DNA of 12,701 nucleotides from Byssothecium circinans. Its lineage: Eukaryota; Ascomycota; Dothideomycetes; Pleosporales; Massarinaceae. The notes beneath the pieces were generated by a model, which was given only the letters and a program-made list of their open reading frames with translations, was not told the DNA's origin and did not search any database. Where the stretch lies: assembly GCA_010015675.1 (NCBI GenBank), contig ML977004.1, positions 4,792 through 17,492 of the forward strand, written 5' to 3'. Shown here in pieces: positions 1-6,970 of this stretch; the first letter of the stretch is position 1; the number at the start of each line of letters is the position of its first letter. The position numbers and the translations under genes are program-made.

Positions 1-51
1 TATTTAAATTGTTATTAAAGGTTGAATCTTTGATTTTCCACCAAGCAAAAA

Positions 52-85
52 GTGGCCGCTTCGGTGGTGTGGCCGCTTCAGTGGT
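52..85. repeat. Tandem pair of 17-nt repeats (left)
   Basis: Two adjacent copies of GTGGCCGCTTCGGTGGT are seen at 52-68 and 69-85, differing at one base (G to A in the second). They sit at the left edge of the AT-rich block. Their period of 17 equals that of the pair at the right edge. Confidence 0.85.
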
Positions 86-269
86 GGAATACGTTATAAC
101 GTTACTTTTTTTTATAAAACTAATTATTATTAAAAAACTAAAATTCTAGAGTTAGAGAGATAGTCTTTCTTTATAACTTTAGTTAAAAAAGCTTTTAAAA
201 AGAAAAAGTAGTTAAAGAGTTATATAGCTTTAAAGTTGCTTATTTTCTTTAATTTTCCTAGTAAAAGAT

Positions 270-303
270 CGGGCGTTTCACCGTTGCGGGCGTTTCGGGG
301 TCA
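270..303. repeat. Pair of 17-nt-spaced repeats (right)
   Basis: The decamer CGGGCGTTTC occurs at 270-279 and again at 287-296, exactly 17 nt apart, at the right edge of the AT-rich block. Its core loosely resembles the left pair (GGCCGCTTC against GGGCGTTTC) in the same orientation rather than inverted. Confidence 0.7.
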
Positions 304-1131
304 TCCTCGGTAATTAAGCGATGAAGTGGTGAGGAAACATCGGCAACAGCGCGCTAAAACAATGACATCTTCGGCCCGCTAAGTAACATCAGTAGGCGCA
401 GGAGCGTGAGCATCGCTTCGAATGCATGTGCTTTGCTTACAGCCCTGGAGGAAGCTGAAATATTGCCTCTTACTTGGCTGACCAATGACAGGTCTTCAGG
501 GCGCATTCTTCACATGGTGATTGAGTCTCAAGGCGTGTATCTTCACATGGCACCCCCATTACGAAGCCATGGAACGCCCATGAACCAGAAGTTCGCCTTG
601 TCGATCAACAAGGCGATGTTCGTTACAGCTTCGCTTCGGAGGCCGCCGAATTTTCCAATTCGGCCCGACCCTCTGTGCACCGTGATTCCGTGTGAATGAC
701 CGTTGTCTTTCTTCAATCAATTCGCTTTCTCGCATTATCTGGACGAAATTACAAACAATAGCCTATTGCGACGAAGCCATTACACAAAAAGCCACTGCGT
801 CTGAGTCAGATCTCGATGGAAGGGGCCACCGGCTCGGAATAGTTCAGCTATCGTCAGCCCTACATCGAGGCTGAAGCAGCTCATTATGGACCATGGGACG
901 CCCGAGTTGCACCAAACGCCAGTCTTTAGTGGGTCAGGTGAAATGGTACTCCGCCTTCAGCTTATTCTGCCTAATGCTGGTATAAGATGCTCTGACCGCT
1001 GGGTAACATTTACGTTCGAGTCTGGTAGCTACGCTCACCTATCCATATCCATCTTCATCAGTCTTTCACAAGTTTACTATTATTCATCAATACCGCTTCC
1101 TGCTTCTGATAACAATCGTTCTTAGTGCAGC
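304..1131. other. Upstream region of the dioxygenase-P450 gene
   Basis: No convincing gene was found in these 828 bases. Short open frames at 406-699, 692-874 and 886-1125 resemble no known family, and the last ends 6 nt before the dioxygenase start. A CCTCGG hexamer (the core bound by FarA/FarB fatty-acid regulators in Aspergillus) lies at 305-310, too far upstream and too short to count as a site by itself. A hairpin is at 645-664. The last 110 bases are pyrimidine-rich, as is common in fungal leaders. Confidence 0.5.
645..664. repeat. Perfect 8-bp hairpin
   Basis: Arms GCCGAATT (645-652) and AATTCGGC (657-664) are exact inverse complements around a 4-nt loop TTCC. It lies about 470 bp upstream of the dioxygenase-P450 start. 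Its function is unknown and chance is possible. Confidence 0.6.
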
Positions 1132-4100
1132 ATGGCGTTGAACGGCTATGCTAATAGTCACTATGACGGTGACGTACCCACTGTCAAGGAGAGCGTTCAT
1201 GACTTCCTCAAGGACATCAAGAGTCAATTTAGCCGACTACCAGAAGACGTTGCTGTGGTGAAGAAACTGGTCGAAGGCCTTTTTACAGAAAATGTCGTCG
1301 ATGACAGAGAGTAAGACTCTCCACTGCTTCCCGGTCATTGTACAAGCTAATTGCCAAAGCCAACTTCTAGAGGAGACGATCAAATGGGCCTCTTCATACC
1401 CCGCTGGCTCACCATCAGGCGGACTTCTCACAAACAAAATGCTCGGTAACCTCTGGGATAACCTCAAGCACCCACCGCTCTCGTACATGGGCGATGCTTA
1501 CAAGTATCGAATGGCCGACGGCTCCCATAACAACATTCTCTATCCCAATCTTGGGAAGTCGGGATCATACTACGCGCGAAGCGTCGTTCCGCAGCGCTCT
1601 CCTACCACAACACTACCGGACCCAGGCGACGTCTTCGATGCAGTGTTCGCCCGTAAAGGCCTGGCCAAGGAGCATCCAGCGAAGTTCTCCAGTATTGCCA
1701 TCTCGATGGCTACCATCATCATCCATGATATCTTCCGCACATCAGACGTTGATCCCAACATCGTCAAATCGTCCTCGTACCTCGATCTAGGACCGCTCTA
1801 TGGACACGATCAAGATATGCAGAATACAGTCAGGACGTTCAAAGACGGAAAGCTGAAACCCGATACCTTCGCTGAGCCTCGAATCATTGGACAACCTCCA
1901 GGTGTCGGAGCCTTGCTGGTGTCCTTCAACAGGTTCCACAACTACGTCGTGACGCAGTTGGCCGAGATCAATGAAAATGGACGCTTCACTCCTTCGAAGC
2001 TTGACAAGGCAAAGGTAAGTCTCCGAAGTTAACCCAAGACTTATAGTGTTTAACTAACACCTCCACAGGGTCTAGACGGCGAGAAGGCCGAAGCGAAGCG
2101 TGACAACGACCTTTTCCAAACCGGTCGTCTGATCACGTGTGGTCTCTACATCAACATTATCCTGCGCGACTACGTTCGTGTCATCCTAAACCTGAACCGC
2201 AGTGACACCACATGGACTCTGGATCCTCGCGACCAAGCATACAATGCGTTCGACGAAGAAGGTATCCCTAAAGGTGTTGGCAATCAGGTTAGCATGGAGT
2301 TCAACCTCATCTACCGATGGCACGCGACCATCAGTAACACGAACGAGGCGTGGGTGAACGAGTTCATGAAGACACTGTGGCCTGACCAGGATCCTTCGAC
2401 CATCACCCAAGCGCAGTTGTTCGAGGGCTTCAAGAAGTGGGGTCACTCCATGGACGCCGATCCAAGCAAGTGGACTTTCGGAGGCCTGAAACGTAATGAA
2501 AAGGGCGGCTTTGACGATGCAGGACTTGTCGATCTTCTTACCCGTACCACTGAAGACGTCGCCGGAGCTTTCGGAGCGCGTAATGTGCCGACAGCCCTTC
2601 GCGCGATCGAAATCCTCGGCATAAATCAAGGACGAAACTGGGGCACTGCGAGTCTTAACGAAGTGCGCAAGTTCTTCAAGCTCAAGCCCCACGAAACGTT
2701 TGAAGACATCAATCCAGATCCGGACGTTGCCGCCTCTCTCCAGGCTTTGTACCACGAGCCCGACAACGTTGAACTCTATCCCGGCCTCGTCTGTGAAGAC
2801 ACCAAGAAGCCTGAAGTACCAGGATCTGGTCTCTGCGCAGGCTTGACGGTTGCCAAAGCCATTCTCTCAGATGCGGTCTCGCTAGTCCGTGGCGATCGAT
2901 ACTACACCATCGACCATTCCCCTGCCAATCTGACTTCGTTCGGTTTCAACGAGATCGCATCCAACCCGGACGTTGGCTTTGGTACTACCATCTACAAGCT
3001 CCTCCAGCGAGCCTATCCTGGCTGGTACCGCAGCAACTCAGTCTATGCTCTCTTCCCCCTAACCATCCCCTCTGAAAACAGAGCGATTCTAACCGCGAGG
3101 GGCTTGGAAGCCGAGTACGATTTTGACCCTCCGCGGTTCATCCCCCGACCAGAGCCAATCTTCAGCTGGAACGGTGTCAAGGATGTCTTGAAAGACCAGG
3201 AATCCTTCAAAGTGCCATGGGGTAAACATGTGGGCGAGCTGATCAAACACGACTGGATGCTCAGTGGCGACAAGCCATGGAACGCAAACCAGAAGCAGAT
3301 TTGCTTACACGCACTCTACGATCCCGCTCAAGGGCTTGATCAGATCCGCGACTTCTACGAGACCGTCACGACGGACCTGATCAAGAAGAAGAGCATCAAG
3401 CTGCGTGATCGCTGCCAAATCGATCTCGTGCGAGATGTCGCGATTCCTTCGCACGCCATCGTCACGGCGCATATTTGGGGTATTCCGCTCAAGGAGTCTG
3501 ACAAGGAGAAGGGCGTTGGCTTCACTCCTACCAAGCTATACGAAGCTATGGCGCACGTCTTCTGGTACACTTTCCTCGATGTTGACGCAGCGCAGACCCT
3601 TGCCGTCAAGGCCGAGGCCAAGAAAGCTACTGCTGCTCTAGCTGCCGCCGTCACTGAGGCTGTTACAGAAGTATATGAGGGGAACCATCATTTCTTGAAG
3701 AGTATCTTCTCCAAGCTGCATGAAGAGAGGGCAGGTCCTGCACTTTCGGAGTTCGGTACGAAGCTTATCCAGCGTCTTATCGACTCTGGACTTTCGCTTG
3801 AGGAAGTCATCTGGACTATCGTGCCAACAAGCGCGGCCGCGGCTCCCATTCAGACGCAAGGTATCTCCCGTCTGCTGGACTTCTATCTCTCCCCAGAGAG
3901 AGTCAATGAATGGGCTGATATCCAAGCCATTGCCGCTTCTGACTCCTCCGAAGCGTTGGAGAGTCTACGCAAATACGCTCTCGAAGGCTTCCGTTTGGAT
4001 CCTGCGGCAGCCGGTGCCCTCCGTATCGTCGCCGCGTCTAACGCGACGATCCAAGATGGTGAGAGGACTCTCCACCCGGCCGCCGGAAGCACTATCTTCG

Positions 4101-4417
4101 CCGACTTCAACACTGCGAGTTTGGATCCGTCGGTGTTTCCCGACCCGCAGGAAGTCAAGCTCGATCGACCCGATGAGCTGTATATCCATCACGGCTATGG
4201 CAGCCATGAGTGCCTGGGACGCAAGACAGTTATGATTGCCATGGCAGTGCAGCTTCGTGCGTTTGCGCGGTTGAAGAACTTGAGAAGGGCGGCTGGACCG
4301 GCTGGCCAGCTGAAGAGCACGACGGTGAATGGCGCGTTCAAGGTGTTCATCTCGGAGGATTGGAGTCAGTGGACGCCGTTCCCTAGTACGTGGAAGTTGT
4401 ACTATGATGAAGAGTAG
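1132..4417 (+). CDS. ppo: Ppo-like fatty-acid dioxygenase-cytochrome P450 fusion
   Basis: The gene has three exons, 1132-1310, 1360-2014 and 2069-4417, giving 1060 residues, close to the usual 1,050-1,120 of Ppo/linoleate diol synthases. The introns are 49 and 54 nt, with GCTAAT and CTAAC branch sites. The N-terminal half is a heme peroxidase-like dioxygenase: distal His182 (IIIHD), a SSYLDLGPLYG segment, then the EFNLIYRWH motif with catalytic Tyr360 and proximal heme His363, which correspond to His202, Tyr374 and His377 of Aspergillus nidulans PpoA. The C-terminal half, from about 720, is P450-like, with E917GFR920 and a GYGSHECLG loop whose Cys993 is the probable heme thiolate. The family abstracts a hydrogen through a Tyr radical to make 8-, 9- or 10-hydroperoxides of C18 acids; the P450 half then rearranges them. 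The I-helix usually reads A-x-x-N-Q, but here Ile872 precedes Gln873, so the P450 product is uncertain. Start context GCAGCATGG is good. Regiospecificity cannot be read from sequence alone. Confidence 0.93.
1311..1359 (+). other. Intron 1 of the dioxygenase-P450 gene
   Basis: The donor is GTAAGA and the acceptor is AAAG, with GCTAAT as branch site at 1346-1351. The length is 49 nt. It joins GA to C, giving VVDDRDQLLEETI, which matches the family pattern. A nearby CTAG acceptor at 1370 would put exon 2 in the wrong frame. Confidence 0.85.
2015..2068 (+). other. Intron 2 of the dioxygenase-P450 gene
   Basis: The donor is a consensus GTAAGT, the branch site is CTAAC at 2054-2058 and the acceptor is CACAG. 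The length is 54 nt, phase 0. An in-frame stop near 2030 shows that it must be removed. Splicing joins DKAK to GLDGEKAEAKRDNDLFQTGR, restoring the conserved dioxygenase sequence. Confidence 0.93.
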
Positions 4418-5177
4418 GATTGTGTTTAGCGTAGTAAATCGTCGTTGTATTCCGGGCTTAGGTGTTGAGCTGTATAATCTGTTTTGTTAGGGGTTATCTA
4501 TTGAAGGCACTTAATTGATGACAGTATGTACCAAGGGAAAGTCAATCAATCCAGTCGCTGCTAGGCGGTGTTTCCATGTTATAAGGACTAGGGATGTCTT
4601 CTGCTTTCCATCCAGATAGCAAATTGAGAACAAGAGACTTCATCGACGATGGGACGATGGGACAATATTGTATCCGGGACTCTTAGAGGTGATTTGGGAT
4701 CGAATGATGAGATGATTGGAGTAAGGATAGTATCGGCGGGTGTAGGCTTTTGAGCTCTGAATTTTCGATGGACAACAGCATCTCTAACGAGGCAGTACCA
4801 ATTCCCACTCTGTAAAAGACGGACGTGACTGTCGAGATGAATTGTCTGAGAGACGGGACAGACCCAAAGCTAGGATGCGGTTGGTTGCCTATTTCTGATA
4901 GCGTAGTGGATGCCGTCGTCAACCATGGGAGGGGAGCGCGGTCACGTATGGGCACCAAACACGAAACATGGCGGGAGAGTCGAGGATCGCTGGGCCTGCC
5001 GAATTGACGTGGAGCCAACAAGCACTCTGTCTGATTGGCTCGTATACGTCGGACACGATGTCGATCTAGGCCACCAACTCCCAGAACAGACTGGCAAGGA
5101 GGGCGGCGGAAGTAGTGGCTCAGCTATGTCACTCCCATCGTAAATGAGGCCCTCTCGCAGGCGCCCTCGTACCTAGT

Positions 5178-5214
5178 CGTTCCTTACACCTAACTACTAC
5201 GTTCCTTACATCTA
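5178..5214. repeat. Direct repeat, 15 nt, period 22
   Basis: CGTTCCTTACACCTA at 5178-5192 recurs as CGTTCCTTACATCTA at 5200-5214 with one mismatch. It lies just upstream of the CFEM start and runs into the TATA-like sequence. It may be a duplicated promoter segment or regulator site. Confidence 0.6.
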
Positions 5215-5221
5215 TATATAT
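5213..5221 (+). promoter_or_regulatory. TATA-like element of the CFEM gene
   Basis: TATATATAT is followed by a CT-rich run, a common fungal core-promoter layout. It is only 29 bp from the assigned ATG, so if it is a true TATA box the leader must be very short. Confidence 0.35.
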
Positions 5222-5249
5222 TCCTTCTCTTCCGATAGTTTGGCGCGCT

Positions 5250-6102
5250 ATGCCGTCCTTTTTCACGCTGGGCGTAATCGCCGCGCAGCTCTGCACGATT
5301 GCAGTGGCGGCGTCTGCGGCGTCCAAGTACGACTGGGTGAGCGACTTACCCAACTGTTGGGAGGACTGCCTGAGTAAGACAGACGATGGATGTCATTCGC
5401 AGAAGTGTGAGTTCTCTCCAAGGCGCCATGAGATGAGCGCGAACTGACAGGGCTCCAGGCTTGTGCACCGCATCGCAAGAGGGGAGTTATCTACAGAGCG
5501 CAGTCGAGTGCGCGAGAGACAAATGCGAAGGAAAAGCCTTGGAGATCAGTGCTGCGTTACTAGCACCTGCGGCGTTATACTGTGTGGGTGTTGGAAACAA
5601 GATACCGGACGAAATCATGGCCACCGCGCTCGCATGCGCAGCAGGAGTCGCGCCATCGTCAGCGTCGCTCAAGCCAACGTCGACGTCCCTCAAGAAAGGG
5701 ACCGAAACCCCGTTCAAGACGACTGCGACGACGACCGTCACACAGACTTCCACAGACAATGATGGACACACGCTCCAAATAGTGCAGCCAGTTGTGATGG
5801 GACCGAGCACAATTTCTACTGGCGATGCCATCACGTCTACTATCAAAGCCTCCTCCTCGAGCTCTTCGTCATCATCATCCGCCTCTGCATCGCCGAGTCA
5901 AACCGCACAAGCAACGTCTGCCGCACCAACACAACCACAAAGCGTGCCCTCGTCCAGTGCAACTGTGGCGCCAACCCAAAGAGTATCGAATAGTGGTGGA
6001 AGCCCCTTCGATAACATGCAAGCCGCCAGTGCGTCGCACTGGCGTTTCTCTGGATCAGCTGTAGCGTTGAGTTTCATTGCAAGCCTGTTTATGCGGCTGT
6101 AG
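5250..6102 (+). CDS. CFEM-domain GPI-anchored surface protein
   Basis: Two exons, 5250-5406 and 5459-6102, are joined by a 52-nt intron (GTGAGT, branch CTGAC, acceptor CCAG) and give 266 residues. Residues 1-24 form a hydrophobic signal peptide. Residues 34-94 carry the eight cysteines of a CFEM domain: 36, 40, 48, 53, 55, 70, 75 and 94; Cys53 is split by the intron. A Ser/Thr/Pro-rich stalk follows (about 110-235), including a run of serines near 130-140. The C-terminal tail is hydrophobic (SGSAVALSFIASLFMRL) after a small-residue stretch around SNSGG, as in GPI signals. CFEM proteins sit at the cell surface or are secreted, and some bind heme or act during host contact. Here the domain departs from the consensus: Trp37 stands where Ala or Gly is usual, and no Asp lies between Cys48 and Cys53, the place of the axial heme ligand. 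A heme role is therefore doubtful. The identification as CFEM is strong; the function is open. Confidence 0.88.
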
Positions 6103-6260
6103 GCCTTACGGACGAGAAGTGTAGATACCGGGTTGGAGAGCAGTTGCATATATCGGAGAAGCCATGTCGAAGGCGGAATATACTATGGATGATAGACCGA
6201 AGAAATTACGGAAGTCGGGCCTCCTTGTACCGTCGGGGAAACTGCGAAACTGCAGGTCCT

Positions 6261-6272
6261 GCTCGGCCGAGC
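6261..6272. promoter_or_regulatory. 12-bp palindrome GCTCGGCCGAGC
   Basis: This is a perfect palindrome with a CGG-CCG core of the kind bound by Zn2Cys6 regulators. It lies 159 bp after the CFEM stop, so it may be within that transcript. Eleven of its bases recur at 6781-6791. Confidence 0.35.
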
Positions 6273-6528
6273 GACGGAGGATCAGAGGCGATACCAGGCG
6301 CAAGGAAGGGGTGAAGGTCCCTGGATGATGGCATGAAAGCGTGCTCATGTTTTTATTCATTACATGTTGGATGACAATTTCGCATGGTTGCAGTAAATAT
6401 TCAGCCAACCTTCGAAGGGCGCCATTCCATGTGGGCTGAGTATCTAAATGTTTGAAGTCTCCATTTAACTGCAACAGCATTCCTTGCCGCTTGAATCCCT
6501 AAAGGTTTTCTTAAATCTACATTAGTAG

Positions 6529-6590
6529 AAAGATTAGGATGTAAGTACTGCTGTAAACCCTATCTAGGGGTGATACAGCACCTAATCCTT
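6529..6590. repeat. Nested inverted repeat / cruciform-like element
   Basis: Three sets of arms nest: GATTAGG (6532-6538) with CCTAATC (6581-6587); TGCTGTA (6549-6555) with TACAGCA (6574-6580); and CCCTA (6558-6562) with TAGGG (6565-6569). The outer arms can be extended to 9 of 10 matches. The left side has an unpaired 10-nt bulge between outer and middle arms. It may be a miniature transposon footprint or an RNA/DNA hairpin. Confidence 0.7.
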
Positions 6591-6652
6591 CATTCAGAAG
6601 ACCAGCTATCACTGTCTTGAGAGTGAGGTCACACTTTTTCTGCTAACGAGGG

Positions 6653-6658
6653 CCTCGG
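6653..6658 (+). promoter_or_regulatory. CCTCGG hexamer (FarA/FarB-type core)
   Basis: CCTCGG lies 313 bp upstream of the CYP505 start. In Aspergillus nidulans this hexamer is the core recognised by the fatty-acid regulators FarA and FarB. A second copy, as CCGAGG, is at 6787-6792. A fatty-acid hydroxylase is a sensible target, but hexamers arise by chance. Confidence 0.35.
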
Positions 6659-6780
6659 TCAACCACCCACGCCACTTACCCACTCGAGCCAGCTGGAGCC
6701 TCAACCTCCACTCACCGACACGCCAAGGCTTCTCAAGACCCATTTCTTACTGGCGAAACTCCAAAAACGTCTGGGATGAT

Positions 6781-6792
6781 GCTCGGCCGAGG
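6781..6792. promoter_or_regulatory. GCTCGGCCGAGG site in CYP505 promoter
   Basis: It contains the 10-bp palindrome CTCGGCCGAG and, at 6787-6792, CCGAGG (complement of CCTCGG). It is about 180 bp upstream of the CYP505 start and shares 11 bases with the palindrome at 6261. A Zn2Cys6 regulator site is plausible. Confidence 0.35.
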
Positions 6793-6904
6793 CGACTGCG
6801 GCTTGGTTGATGCAGCCGCGCACCACGGATCGGCGTTCGTGGGCTAATGCGTCAGCATCGCTAGCACTCAGCTCGTCTCTGGTACCAGATTCTTAAGAAG
6901 AGCG

Positions 6905-6916
6905 ATGGCTCGATAA
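6905..6916 (+). other. Three-codon upstream reading frame
   Basis: ATG GCT CGA TAA lies 66 nt before the CYP505 ATG, in the probable leader. If transcribed it could lower or tune translation. Transcript ends are unknown. Confidence 0.3.
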
Positions 6917-6970
6917 ACACCAGCAGCATCCCACTTGCCCACCACTACCATCAAATTTGATATTTCGGAT

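Larger units (their letters stand above)
1..303. other. AT-rich block, possible decayed mobile element
   Basis: Positions about 86-268 are very rich in A and T, while the sequence on both sides is ordinary coding-like composition with a sharp change near 269. The AT-rich core is flanked by GC-rich pairs of 17-nt repeats (52-85 and 270-303). A perfect 12-bp palindrome, ACGTTATAACGT, lies at 91-102. No open frame of note is present. The pattern fits a deleted or RIP-decayed DNA transposon, but no transposase, terminal inverted repeat or target duplication could be identified, so the class is unknown. Confidence 0.4.
4418..5249. other. Intergenic region between dioxygenase and CFEM genes
   Basis: These 832 bases presumably hold the 3' end of the dioxygenase transcript and the promoter of the CFEM gene. 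A 112-codon open frame on the minus strand (4683-5021) has no recognisable domain and low-complexity composition. A short tandem of GACGATGG lies near 4645-4660. Near the 3' end are a 15-nt direct repeat and a TATA-like run, listed separately. Confidence 0.5.
6103..6970. other. Intergenic region between CFEM and CYP505 genes
   Basis: No gene is supported in these 868 bases. A 124-codon minus-strand frame at 6106-6480 has no recognisable family. The region holds a nested inverted repeat (6529-6590), two copies of the palindromic core GCTCGGCCGAG (6261 and 6781), a CCTCGG hexamer at 6653-6658 and a three-codon upstream frame (6905-6916). The part from about 6600 to 6970 is the likely promoter and leader of the CYP505 gene. 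Confidence 0.5.

Noticed and set aside
886..1125. 79-codon open frame ending just before the dioxygenase start
   Set aside because: No family resemblance, no evidence that it is in the transcript, and its composition is not gene-like; it could be an upstream frame but nothing supports that.
1311..1370. Alternative acceptor CTAG at 1370 for dioxygenase intron 1 (60 nt)
   Set aside because: It would leave exon 2 in the wrong frame; the acceptor at 1359 gives the right frame and family-like sequence.
2186..2755. 189-codon minus-strand open frame
   Set aside because: Antisense shadow of the conserved dioxygenase exon, including its YRWH heme motif.
4683..5021. 112-codon minus-strand open frame
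   Set aside because: Low-complexity Ser/Pro/Leu-rich translation with no domain; lies in the CFEM promoter region.
5407..5450. Earlier acceptor GACAG for the CFEM intron
   Set aside because: It shifts the frame and destroys the C-x-C and later cysteines; the acceptor at 5458 keeps all eight.
6106..6480. 124-codon minus-strand open frame
   Set aside because: No recognisable motif, overlaps the CFEM 3' flank, no splice or promoter support.
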